Origin: JBEKCP01 sp049509515
Lineage (GTDB): Bacteria > Planctomycetota > Planctomycetia > Pirellulales > Thermoguttaceae
Reading direction: 5' to 3'
NCBI GenBank assembly: GCA_049509515.1
Contig: JBEKZV010000029.1
Coordinates: 36,852-100,851, forward strand
DNA length: 64,000 nt
Of the stretch, positions 17,435-26,082 are shown piece by piece; positions within the stretch are counted from its first letter, which is position 1; every line of letters begins with the position of its first letter. A program made the translations under genes and the position numbers. The notes under the pieces are model-generated. The model made no database searches. It was not told the origin of the DNA and saw only the letters and a list, made by a program, of their open reading frames with translations.

Positions 17435-17803
17435 ATGGACGCGATTTCGGCGACGCAGATTCTAGCTTCGTTGACACCTGAAAAGAAGGCTCGCATGGTG
17501 GCCATGTTGTGCCACGACCTGACCGTCGTAGCAAGGGACACGTACGGGGAAGGGATGGACGTGAAGGCCCCCGCGAGGCTACGCGAGCTAAATGAAATAG
17601 AGCATCGGATGACGGGCTTCCTGGTCCGCATTCTTAAGGGTGACGACAGCCGAGCCCCAGACGATGCGATTGCCGGAGTGTTCTTTGCAGACCGGGAGGA
17701 TAAACGCCTGGAAGGCATTCTTGAGTTCGCGTTCGCTCGCGTTTCCCGGACGTTTCAGGAGCCTGTTCCCCTCCCCGAAATACCTGACGGCGATGCGAGA
17801 TAA
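17435..17803 (+). CDS. Conserved-looking small protein, function unknown
   Basis: This encodes 122 residues, soluble and mostly helical (MDAISATQILASLTPEKK near the N-terminus), with no motif that I recognise. Third-position GC is visibly lower than in flanking genes, as also seen for other small genes here, which hints at separate origin. It is isolated between the GH42-like gene and a perfect hairpin. Confidence 0.5.
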   Translation: MDAISATQILASLTPEKKARMVAMLCHDLTVVARDTYGEGMDVKAPARLRELNEIEHRMTGFLVRILKGDDSRAPDDAIAGVFFADREDKRLEGILEFAFARVSRTFQEPVPLPEIPDGDAR

Positions 17804-17860
17804 ATGGGTGTACTCAGACTGTAAACCAACGGCGCTCGTTGTATTCGCAAGTTGTGATCT

Positions 17861-17955
17861 GATGCCCGTTCACGGGCGTTCCCCCGAAGCGGTATTCGGC
17901 CCGGCGTTCACGCCGGGCCGAATACCGCTTCGGGGAAAGGGTCGTGAACGACCCT
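17861..17955. repeat. Perfect 25-bp hairpin with tetraloop
   Basis: 17882-17906 is an exact reverse complement of 17911-17935 with loop TTCA: arms start CCCCGAAGCGGTATTCGGCC and end in CGGGG. Outer flanks (CCGTTCACGGGCG and GGTCGTGAACGACC) add further small hairpins. A related but diverged structure lies at 35098-35310 (CCCGTTCACGGGC, AGGCCTAATACCGG). It is a dispersed repeat rather than a simple terminator. Confidence 0.8.
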
Positions 17956-18083
17956 GCAGCCCTGGCTCCCGTTTACAGTTTGAGCCCTTATGAAGGGGCT
18001 TCCCTCTCGTGCGCGAAGACCCGCTTTGGTCGGAGTTCGTTTAGCAGCTCACGAAAACCGCGCTACCTCCGGAGGCCATTCTC

Positions 18084-19946
18084 ATGAAATCGCTCGCCTC
18101 GTTCCAAGCGTTGACAATCGGCTTTGTCGTCGTGCTGCTCGGCTCGGCCAGCGCCGGGACGTTGCTCGCCAAGGAGCCGGAGCAGGCGAAGACCCCGCCC
18201 GCCGCCGAGGCGGCGCAAACCGGCAGGTCCGGCAGCCGCCTGGCTACGCCGGTCCGCCTGCCGCTGGAGAGGGTTTTGCCGGGGCCGATCACGGATTGGT
18301 CGCTCATGACGGCCGAGGGCGCTTGGGGCAAGGAATACTACCTGCGGGTCCAGCCGTTGGGCGGCGAGGGGCTGCGGTTGGCGGCCCGCAATGGGCGGGC
18401 GTGCAACTCCTCGGTCGGCGGCGTCAAGGCCTGGTGGATGCTCTCCAACCGGCGGACCGGCCAGGGCCTGGCGATGATGCTGGCGTACATGGGCAACTGG
18501 ACCTTCGAGGTAATTCCGAAAGGCGATCAGATCGTCGTCCGCCTGGCCACCGCGCCGCCCGACCTGGCGCCGTTTGAGACGGTCGCCGGGCTGCCCATCC
18601 CCGGGGCGCTGGTGGCGGAGTTCAGCGGGCACTGGGATTACGGGGCGCAGCCCATCGTGCGTTTCATCCGCGAGAAGCTGCTCCGCGACCTGGGCCCAAA
18701 CTGGCCGCTGGTGCAGTACAACAACTGGTACGACGGCGAGGGAAAGCTGACCGAGGAGCAACTGGCGGCCGCGGCCCGGGCGGCCGCCGGGGTGGGCTGC
18801 GAGCTTTTCACCCTCGATGCGGGCTGGTACGGCGAGGGCCTGACCGCCGACTGGAGCGGATCGCTGGGCGACTGGCAGGTCAACCGCGCCCGCTTGCCCG
18901 GCGGCCTGGAAGCCGTGGCCGGCCAGGTCCGGCGGCTGGGGATGAAGTTCGGCCTGTGGTTCGAGATCGAGTGTGCCAGCCCCAAGTCGCGGCTGGCCAA
19001 GGAACATCCCGGCTGGTTCCTGGTCGATGGCCGCGGTCGGCGGATCGGCCAGCGCGACGTGCTGGACTTCGGCAATCCCGCGGTGCTCGCGCACGCCAAG
19101 GCGGTGTTCGACGAGTTCATGGCCAAATACCGCCTGGACTACGTCAAGATGGACTTCAACACCGACCCGGCGGTGGACAACGAGAAACTCACCCAGGCCG
19201 CCGATCCCCTCTACCGCCATTATCGCGGCCTGGCCGAGCTGTGGACCTGGCTGCGAACGAAATACCCGGCGCTCATCATTGAGAATTGTTCCAGCGGCTC
19301 GCTCCGCCAGGAGCTGACCTCGGCCGCCCACACGGATACGCATTGGGTGTCGGACAACATCGACAACCGGCCGAACCTCATGATGGCCTTCGGGGCCACG
19401 TATCTCATGCCGCCCGCGATATGCAGCCACTGGACGACCAGGCCCCAGCCGAATGACCCGATGATCGACCTGGACGCCCAGTTCGCCGTCAACATGCTGG
19501 GCCACCTGGGCCTGTCGGGGCGGATCGCCGCTTGGGATGCCCGGACGCTGGCCGCCGCCCGGGAGCGGATCGCCCAGTACAAGCGGATCCGCGCGGTGTT
19601 GCGCGGGGCGGACGTGTTCCACCTCACGCCGCAGCGTCTCGGGGCGATGCAGGCGGCGGTGTATGTTGACGCCGCGACCGGCCGCGCGTTACTCTTCGCC
19701 TTCCACGGCGGCGACCCGCAGATGAAGCACGTCCTCCGCCTCCGCGGCCTCGAGCCCGGCCGGCGGTACCGCATCGACGCCCTGCCGGGTCCCGTTCGCT
19801 GCGAGCTGCCCGGCGCCGCCGCGGACGGCTCGGTTGCGGGCAAGGCGCTCGTGGAGCAGGGCCTCAGCCTCACCTTCCCGCACTCCGGCGCCGCCGCGAT
19901 CCTCCAGATCGAGCCGGTTGGGGAACGGGGGGCCGCGGGGAGGTAG
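18084..19946 (+). CDS. Exported GH36-like alpha-galactosidase
   Basis: This encodes 620 residues with a signal peptide (MKSLASFQALTIGFVVVLLG). The central TIM barrel has the GH36/clan GH-D signature: NNWYDGEGK, LFTLDAGWYG, then YVKMDFNTDP, where the Asp (about 356) is the expected nucleophile, and HWVSDNID, where the Asp (about 424) is the expected acid/base. GLWFEIECASP and IENCSSGSLR match conserved subsite blocks. The C-terminal 110 residues form a beta domain (FAFHGGDPQMKHVLRL). It would release terminal alpha-galactose or a related sugar outside the cytoplasm. It fits the preceding hydrolase and isomerase genes as part of a glycan-use group. Confidence 0.8.
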   Translation: MKSLASFQALTIGFVVVLLGSASAGTLLAKEPEQAKTPPAAEAAQTGRSGSRLATPVRLPLERVLPGPITDWSLMTAEGAWGKEYYLRVQPLGGEGLRLAARNGRACNSSVGGVKAWWMLSNRRTGQGLAMMLAYMGNWTFEVIPKGDQIVVRLATAPPDLAPFETVAGLPIPGALVAEFSGHWDYGAQPIVRFIREKLLRDLGPNWPLVQYNNWYDGEGKLTEEQLAAAARAAAGVGCELFTLDAGWYGEGLTADWSGSLGDWQVNRARLPGGLEAVAGQVRRLGMKFGLWFEIECASPKSRLAKEHPGWFLVDGRGRRIGQRDVLDFGNPAVLAHAKAVFDEFMAKYRLDYVKMDFNTDPAVDNEKLTQAADPLYRHYRGLAELWTWLRTKYPALIIENCSSGSLRQELTSAAHTDTHWVSDNIDNRPNLMMAFGATYLMPPAICSHWTTRPQPNDPMIDLDAQFAVNMLGHLGLSGRIAAWDARTLAAARERIAQYKRIRAVLRGADVFHLTPQRLGAMQAAVYVDAATGRALLFAFHGGDPQMKHVLRLRGLEPGRRYRIDALPGPVRCELPGAAADGSVAGKALVEQGLSLTFPHSGAAAILQIEPVGERGAAGR

Positions 19947-19958
19947 CGTGGGCACAGC

Positions 19959-20060
19959 GTAGGGTGGGTCGAGCGCAGCGAGCCCCACCATTTTTCGGGC
20001 GAATTCTTGTGGTGGGGCTCGCCGACCATGCTGCGCACGGTGCCCGTCGACCCACCCTAC
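19959..20060. repeat. GTAGGGTGGG palindromic repeat, full copy
   Basis: Runs from GTAGGGTGGGTC (19959-19970) to GACCCACCCTAC (20049-20060). The internal arm GAGCCCCACCA at 19980-19990 pairs with TGGTGGGGCTC at 20010-20020. It lies in the 119-base gap between two convergent genes and ends just before the helicase stop codon. Confidence 0.85.
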
Positions 20061-20065
20061 ATTTC

Positions 20066-22213
20066 TCAACCGTCCGCCCCCGGCTCCTCCCACACCGTCT
20101 TGTAGGCCCCGCTCTGCTCGCAATACTCGATCAGGCGGGCGTAGAACGGATGTCCGGCGAGGGTGGCCGTGTCGCCGACCATGAGCAGTTTCCGGCGGGC
20201 GCGGGTCATGGCCACGTTCATCCGCCGCACGTCGGCCAGGAAGCCGATCTCGCCGGCGGGGTTCGACCGCACCAGCGAGATGACCACCGCTTCCTTCTCC
20301 CGGCCCTGGAATCCGTCCACGCTGTCGATCTCCAGGCCGGCCAGCGGGAGCAACTCCCGCAAGAGCCGTACCTGGGCGGCGTAGGGGGCGATCAGGGCGA
20401 CGTCGCCGGGGGCCAGGCCGGCCTCCAATAGCTCACGGACCTTGCGGACCACCAACTCCGCCTCGCGGCGGTTCAGCCGGCTCTCGCCGTCCGGCTCCAA
20501 CTCCTCGTCGAAGCCGGCCCCGGCCGTGTCCAGGAACTCCAGCGGCGATTGGGCCGCGGGCACGGCGGCCATGCCCGGCAGGCCGGCCAGGAGGTGCGAG
20601 CAGACCGTCTCGTCGGCCTCCAGGTCGCCCTCGTAGAACTCGCGGGAGGAAAACTCCATGATCGCGCGGTGCATGCGGTATTGCACTTTCAGCCGCCGGG
20701 CGATGCCGGGGCCGTAAAGTTCCATGAGCCGCTCGAACAGGCTCACGCCGAACCCTTCGGCGGCCGCCTCGCGGCTGACGACCGTCGGCGGCAACTGGCA
20801 ATGGTCGCCGGCCAGCACCACCCGGTCGCAACGCAGGATGGCGATCCAGCAGCCCGGCTCGGTGCTCTGGCAGGCCTCGTCGATCACGGCCAGGTCGAAC
20901 CGCCGGGTGCCGAGGATTTGGCTGTCCAGGGCGGTGGTCGTTGCCGCCAGCACGGCGGCCGAGCCGAGGATGCTCTCGACGGCCTGCGATTCCAGCCGCC
21001 GCGCGTCGGCCAGCAGGCTCTTGGCGTCCTCGCGGAGCTGCCGCCGCTGGCCCGGCTGCGGCGCCGCCCGGGTGAATCGCCCCGCCTCGCGGAACAGGGC
21101 CAGGGCCTGCTTGACGAGCTTGCGGGCGAGCCGGACGTCCGCGTGCCGCTCGACCAGCAGATCGAGCGTGTGGTCCCGCAGCTCGGGCAGGACGCGGGCC
21201 GGGTGCCCCAGCCGCACCACCCGCTCGCCGAACACCAACAGCCGCTCGAAGAGGTTGTCCACCGCCAGGTTGCTCGGGGCGCAAGCCAGCACGCGGCGGC
21301 CGCGGCGGACCGCCTGCCGGATCACCTCGACCGCCGTCCGCGTCTTGCCCGTGCCCGGCGGACCGTGGATCAGCCCCACATCCCGGGCCGACATGGCGAA
21401 CTCGACCGCCTCGCGCTGGACGGCGTTCAGCCCGGCGTCCAGCGGCCGGACGGCGGGCCCCAGGCCGAACTCCGGTTGCCGCACGCCCAAGAATACGTCG
21501 CGGAGGACGGCGGAGCGGTCGCCGCGGGCCGATCCCGCCTGCTGGAGGGCCACCCGCTGCCGCTGGACCGCCACCTCGTCGAACGAGAGGTCCAGCCGCC
21601 ACGTTTCGTGGTCGCCCAGGTCTTCCGGCAGCCGATCCAGGGCCACCCAGATCGCCTGCTCGCTCCGCTGGCAGACGACGCCCCGGTGGGGCTGTTCCGG
21701 CCTGGGGCCGCCGGGCGAGAGGACCACGGGGCCGCCCACGTCCAGCCGCGTCCAGCCCAGCGGGCGGCGGCCGCGCCTGCCGAGCTCGACCAGATACCGC
21801 CCGCCCAGGCCCGACTCCTCGCCCAGGACCACCAGGTCCACCAGCGTGTTGCCCGTTTGCTGGGCCTCGTCGGGCTTGAGTCGCCGGGACTGTTCGGCCA
21901 CCCGTTGGGCCTCGGCCCGGCTCTCCAGGTCCAGTAGCCGCCCGAGCCGCTGGAAATGGTCCTCCTGGCCGCGGGAGGCCGGGGGGCTGGACGCGACCCA
22001 CGCCCGAATCCGCCGCTGGCCGAACTGCCGGCCGTCGAGACTCTTCGCCAGCCTGCCTTCCCAGCCGTCCGGGACCTCGACAACCGCGTGGGTGCCGCTC
22101 AGCTCGATGCGGCCGACCCGCCGCCGCTCCAGGCCGCCGGCTTCCTGCAGGAGGTCGAGGATCTCGGACTTCGAGGCCCGTCGCGGCAGCGGTTCGAGGT
22201 GGATCAGGGCCAT
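20066..22213 (-). CDS. UPF1-like SF1 helicase with N-terminal RNA-binding-like domain
   Basis: This encodes 715 residues. The helicase core has all the SF1B/UPF1-IGHMBP2 motifs: Walker A GPPGTGKTRT (about 283-292), motif II DEACQS, motif III GDHCQLPPT, QYRMH, and motifs V-VI VDGFQGREKEAV and NVAMTRARRKL. Members unwind RNA or DNA 5' to 3' with ATP. The first 75 residues (SKSEILDLLQEAGGLERRRV, then GWEGRLAKSLDGRQFGQRR) resemble the DbpA-type RNA-binding fold, suggesting RNA as substrate; that is inference from sequence pattern. It stands alone on its strand, convergent with the GH36-like gene across a repeat. Confidence 0.8.
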   Translation of the reverse strand: MALIHLEPLPRRASKSEILDLLQEAGGLERRRVGRIELSGTHAVVEVPDGWEGRLAKSLDGRQFGQRRIRAWVASSPPASRGQEDHFQRLGRLLDLESRAEAQRVAEQSRRLKPDEAQQTGNTLVDLVVLGEESGLGGRYLVELGRRGRRPLGWTRLDVGGPVVLSPGGPRPEQPHRGVVCQRSEQAIWVALDRLPEDLGDHETWRLDLSFDEVAVQRQRVALQQAGSARGDRSAVLRDVFLGVRQPEFGLGPAVRPLDAGLNAVQREAVEFAMSARDVGLIHGPPGTGKTRTAVEVIRQAVRRGRRVLACAPSNLAVDNLFERLLVFGERVVRLGHPARVLPELRDHTLDLLVERHADVRLARKLVKQALALFREAGRFTRAAPQPGQRRQLREDAKSLLADARRLESQAVESILGSAAVLAATTTALDSQILGTRRFDLAVIDEACQSTEPGCWIAILRCDRVVLAGDHCQLPPTVVSREAAAEGFGVSLFERLMELYGPGIARRLKVQYRMHRAIMEFSSREFYEGDLEADETVCSHLLAGLPGMAAVPAAQSPLEFLDTAGAGFDEELEPDGESRLNRREAELVVRKVRELLEAGLAPGDVALIAPYAAQVRLLRELLPLAGLEIDSVDGFQGREKEAVVISLVRSNPAGEIGFLADVRRMNVAMTRARRKLLMVGDTATLAGHPFYARLIEYCEQSGAYKTVWEEPGADG

Positions 22214-22295
22214 CCGATTCGGGAGGATAGGCAGGGGTCAATGTTCCAACGCCGTTTGCCGCAGAAGTACCAGTGTTGTGCCCCGGCGGGCATGG

Positions 22296-22706
22296 TTACC
22301 GCTGCCGCTCCAAGAATCGCTCTGCTTGCTGGCGTACATCCGGCTCGGTCACAGAGTTGGCGGCTACGGTTCGCAAAAGAGCGACCAGCCGTTCTCGCGT
22401 CGGCTGCGGTAATTCCACGTTGAGAACCCGATTCAACATCCAGACCGTGTATGTTGTGGGCTTCCTCGCAACCGATGCGCAGAGTTCGTCAATGTACTGT
22501 GGGTAAAACCGTTCCAAGAAGTGGACAAGAGGTCCCGGCACCCCGAGATCAGCCCCAGCGTGAGCCTCAAAGAACCGAAACGCTTGGTGGAAGACCTCGG
22601 TGGGGTTCTCAATCGCGTGAACGCCGCCGAGAAGATCGTTCAGATACAGGACGTAATCACTCAATCCCGCGGGGGCATTCTGAAGTGCTTCGGCTATGGA
22701 GTCCAT
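22296..22706 (-). CDS. Small soluble protein, function unknown
   Basis: This encodes 136 residues, mainly helical. The block GPLVHFLERFYPQYIDEL, then RKPTTYTVWMLNRVLN, is distinctive and resembles small immunity-type or solitary hypothetical proteins known from many bacteria; I cannot name the family. Third-position GC is lower than in neighbouring large genes. It lies upstream of the helicase on the same strand with an 82-base gap. No toxin-like partner is visible beside it. Confidence 0.55.
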   Translation of the reverse strand: MDSIAEALQNAPAGLSDYVLYLNDLLGGVHAIENPTEVFHQAFRFFEAHAGADLGVPGPLVHFLERFYPQYIDELCASVARKPTTYTVWMLNRVLNVELPQPTRERLVALLRTVAANSVTEPDVRQQAERFLERQR

Positions 22707-22875
22707 CTGAGCTGCACAACGGCTGCAAACAACCGGCGATTAGACGGGCAAGAACGGCGACAATTCAAGAAAGGTTTGCCGGCTATAACGTAGGCGACTT
22801 CCTTACCGCGTAAGGATTCACGTCACTCGCTCCCCTTCAATCCATCTTCGCCAGAGGGAGAGGGGGGCCTCACTC

Positions 22876-25785
22876 TCACTCGCCGGCCGGCACGAGGTGG
22901 AAATTCTCGTCGAACCGCAAGACCGTCAACGACTTGCCCAAGGGCAGCTTCCGCAGCGCGGGCTCGATCGCCTTGCGGTCCCCGACCACGACAACGGTCA
23001 GCCGGTCCAGGGCGAGGTACTTCTTGGCCGCGGCCATGACCTCGCCGGCCGTCACCGCCCGCACGCCGGGCACCACGGTGTTGAAATAGTCGTCGGGCAG
23101 CTTGTAGAGGAAGAGGGTTTCCAACTGCGTGGCGATCTGGCTGGGCGTCTCGAAGCCGGCGGCATAGCCGCGGGTGACGTACTTCTGGCAGAAGTCCAGC
23201 TCCTTGGCCTCGACGGGCCGGCCGCCGACCATGCCCTCCAGCTCCTTGAGGAACTCGGTCAGTGCCGGGGCGGTCACCGCCGTCTGGACGCTGGCCAGCG
23301 CCACCAGCGGCCCGGGCTGGTGGACCCGCCACTCGAACAAGCTCCGCGCCCCGTAGGTGTAGCCCTTTTGCTCGCGGAGGTTCAGGTTCAAGCGGCTGGA
23401 GAACTGGCCGCCGAAGACCATGTTCATCACCAGGAGCTGGAAGTATTCGGGCGATTTCCGCGCGGCCCCCACCAGGCCCACGTCGATCACGGATTGGGCC
23501 GCCCCCGGCTTGTCGACCAGCACCAGCCGCGTCGGCTGCTGCGGGGGGACGGGCGGGAACGCAACATCCGCGAGCCGCCGCGCGGGGCCCGCCGACGCCC
23601 ATCCCCGGAGCACGTTCTCCAGGGCCGCAGTCAACTCGGCCATCGTGATATCGCCGACCACGATCAGGCCGGCTTGCTCGGGCCGCATGAAGGTCTGATA
23701 GAAGTTCCGCAGCGCGTCCGGGGTGAATTGCTCGAGGACGGCCGGGTTGCCCCACTGCGGGTGGCCGTAGGGGTGGTTCGCACCGTAGAGGAGTTGGTTG
23801 ACCGCCATCGGGGCCAGCACCAGGGGTTCATTGCGGAACTGTGCCAGCCGCCCCTCCGCCATGGCCCGCTGCCGCGCGAGCTCCGCCGTGGGGAAGGCCG
23901 GCTCGCGGAGCACGTCGGCATACACGTCCAGGGCCTTGGCCAGGTGACGTTTGAGCGTGAAGAGCCGCGCGCTGGTGGCATCCCACTCGCAGGCCATCGA
24001 CAGTGTGGCGCCCAGGTCGGTCAGCTCCGTGGCGATCTGCTCGGCGGAGCGCCGCCGCGTGCCTTCGTCCCAGACGGCGGCGGTCATCTCGGCCAGGCCG
24101 GGCTGGGCCGGGAGGTTCTGATCGAAGCGTACGAGCGGCTCCGCCGGATCCGGGGTGGCTTCAAACAGGACCACGCCTCCCGGGTCTTGGGCCGAGCCGG
24201 CGGGAAACACGAGGTGCAGCGTCACCAGCGGCAGCTCGTGCTTCTCGACCAGGAAGACTTCGATGCCCGAGGACAGGCGGGCCCGCTGGATCGCAGGCAG
24301 GTGGAACGCGGGCTCCTGGGCCCCGTGGGGCATCGGCCCGCGGCCGGAATCGTCCACGACCGCCTCCGGCAGCGGGGGCCTCGCGGGCAGTTGCTTGGCC
24401 AGCTCTTCGCGGGCCTTCTCGGCCGCCTGGCGGGGATCGGGCACGATCGTCAACTCCTTGCCGGGCACGACCCCGACCACCACGCAGCCCTTGCTCAGCC
24501 ACTTGGCCGCCGCCTGCCGGACCGCCTCGGGGGTGACCCGGCCGTAGCGGGCGAAGTCCTTCTGCATATAGCCCGGGTCGCCGGCCATCACGTTATACAT
24601 GTTCAGCCGATCGGCCCGTCCCCCGAACTCGCTGATCGACTCGAGGGCCCGCACCGTGTGCGACTCGAAGCTGTTGACGGCCCGCGCAAGCTCCTCAGCG
24701 GTGGGCGGCTCCATTTGGATCCGGGCCACCTCGTAGGCCACGGCCCCCTCGATCTCGGTCAGCGAGTGACCGGGCCGGGCCGTCACCACGATCGAGAACT
24801 CGCCCCGCAGCTCCCGCCCATCCTGATATGCCTGCACGTCCTGGGCGATCTGCTTGCGGCGCACCAGCGCCTCGTAGAGCCGCGAGACCTTGCTGCCCGC
24901 CAGCACGTGGGCCAGTATCTCCAGGTCCGCATCCTCCGCCGTGAACTGCCGCGGCGTGGGCCAGACCAGGTACAGCCGGGCCAGGCCCACGTGGTCGGTC
25001 ATCTCGATCCGCTTTACCTCCTCGAGCACGGGCAGCGACGGCTGCGGGTGCGTGACCTTCGGCCCGGCGGGCAGCGGCCCGAAATACTTCGCCACCAGTT
25101 GCTTGGCCTCGCGGGGATCGAAGTCGCCGGCGATGCACAGGCTGGCGTTGCCCGCGTTGTAGAAACGCCGGAAGAAATCGGCGACGTCCTCGCGCGAGGC
25201 GGCGGTCACGTCCTGCATCGAGCCGATGGGCGGCCAGGCATACGGATCGTCGGGCGGATACAGGGCCGCCAGGATCACCTCGTGTACCAGGCCGTAGGGC
25301 CGGTTCTCGTAGCTCTGCCGCCGCTCGTTCTTGACCACGTCCCGCTGATTGTCCAACTTGGGCTGCGTCATGGCCGGCAGCAGGAAGCCCATGCGGTCCG
25401 ATTCCATCCACAAGGCCAGCGCCAGGTAGTTCGAGGGAACGGTCTCCCAGTAGTTCGTGCGGTCCATCGCCGTCGAGCCGTTCAGCCGGCCGCCGACCGT
25501 CTGCAGCGGGCCGAAATAGACCTTGTCGTAGTGCTTCGCCCCCTGGAACATCATGTGCTCGAACAGGTGGGCGAAACCGGTCCGGCCGGGCCGCTCGTCC
25601 TTCGAGCCGACGTGGTACCACACGTTGACCCCCACGATCGGCGTCGAGTGGTCCTCGTGCAGGATCACGTCCAGCCCGTTGGGCAGCGTGTACTTCTCGA
25701 ACCGCAGCTCGGGGATCCGCGGCGGTTCGGAATCGGGAGAGGCCGCAATTGTCGCCGTGCAGATCGTCATGGCCAAGAACCACAT
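22876..25785 (-). CDS. Exported M16 double-domain zinc peptidase
   Basis: This encodes 969 residues with a short signal peptide (MWFLAMTICTATIAA). The first half is an active M16 (insulinase/pitrilysin) unit with the inverted zinc motif HLFEHMMFQG (His73, Glu76, His77). The second half, from about 510 (RARLSSGIEVFLVEKHELP), is a second M16 fold without the HxxEH motif, and ends with KGYTYGARSLFEWR and a standard C-terminal block. This active-plus-inactive fusion is a known arrangement; the pair forms a chamber that degrades peptides in the periplasm. I chose the ATG at 25785. The upstream in-frame extension translates a hairpin repeat and a GGTCTTGGG repeat, so it is not the true start. Confidence 0.85.
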   Translation of the reverse strand: MWFLAMTICTATIAASPDSEPPRIPELRFEKYTLPNGLDVILHEDHSTPIVGVNVWYHVGSKDERPGRTGFAHLFEHMMFQGAKHYDKVYFGPLQTVGGRLNGSTAMDRTNYWETVPSNYLALALWMESDRMGFLLPAMTQPKLDNQRDVVKNERRQSYENRPYGLVHEVILAALYPPDDPYAWPPIGSMQDVTAASREDVADFFRRFYNAGNASLCIAGDFDPREAKQLVAKYFGPLPAGPKVTHPQPSLPVLEEVKRIEMTDHVGLARLYLVWPTPRQFTAEDADLEILAHVLAGSKVSRLYEALVRRKQIAQDVQAYQDGRELRGEFSIVVTARPGHSLTEIEGAVAYEVARIQMEPPTAEELARAVNSFESHTVRALESISEFGGRADRLNMYNVMAGDPGYMQKDFARYGRVTPEAVRQAAAKWLSKGCVVVGVVPGKELTIVPDPRQAAEKAREELAKQLPARPPLPEAVVDDSGRGPMPHGAQEPAFHLPAIQRARLSSGIEVFLVEKHELPLVTLHLVFPAGSAQDPGGVVLFEATPDPAEPLVRFDQNLPAQPGLAEMTAAVWDEGTRRRSAEQIATELTDLGATLSMACEWDATSARLFTLKRHLAKALDVYADVLREPAFPTAELARQRAMAEGRLAQFRNEPLVLAPMAVNQLLYGANHPYGHPQWGNPAVLEQFTPDALRNFYQTFMRPEQAGLIVVGDITMAELTAALENVLRGWASAGPARRLADVAFPPVPPQQPTRLVLVDKPGAAQSVIDVGLVGAARKSPEYFQLLVMNMVFGGQFSSRLNLNLREQKGYTYGARSLFEWRVHQPGPLVALASVQTAVTAPALTEFLKELEGMVGGRPVEAKELDFCQKYVTRGYAAGFETPSQIATQLETLFLYKLPDDYFNTVVPGVRAVTAGEVMAAAKKYLALDRLTVVVVGDRKAIEPALRKLPLGKSLTVLRFDENFHLVPAGE

Positions 25786-25812
25786 TCCAGTTGCCTTCTG
25801 TTGGAGTTCACG

Positions 25813-25868
25813 GTATCCGGCACACTCCGTGTGCCGCCTCCCAACGGCACACGGAGTGTGCCGGATAC
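25813..25868. repeat. Perfect 24-bp hairpin in the M16 gene leader
   Basis: 25813-25836 is the exact reverse complement of 25845-25868, with an 8-base loop; the arms begin GTATCCGGCACACTCCGTG. It starts 28 bases upstream of the M16 start codon, so it would be part of that gene's leader RNA or sit at its promoter. Confidence 0.8.
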
Positions 25869-25928
25869 ATTTATCGCGCCCCGAGGACTTACCAGTGTAT
25901 CCCGGCCGCCGGCCGAAGAAAAGGACGG

Positions 25929-26001
25929 GTCTTGGGTCTTGGGCCTTGGGCCTGGAAACTAAGACCCAAGACCCAAGCCCCAAGACCTAAGACCCAAGGC
26001 C
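25929..26001. repeat. GGTCTTGGG tract repeat
   Basis: Runs of GGTCTTGGG and GGCCTTGGG units (25929-25952) face AAGACCCAAGACCCAAGCCC (25961-25980) and following units, forming a long imperfect hairpin. The same family occurs at 34786-34873 and inside mfd at 42040-42125. Confidence 0.75.
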
Positions 26002-26082
26002 GATGACCGCTCCGCCCGCCGCTGCCGTGGGTGGAGTTGCCCGCTGACGCCGATTCTGCTACAGTGATATTGGAGGGGACCT

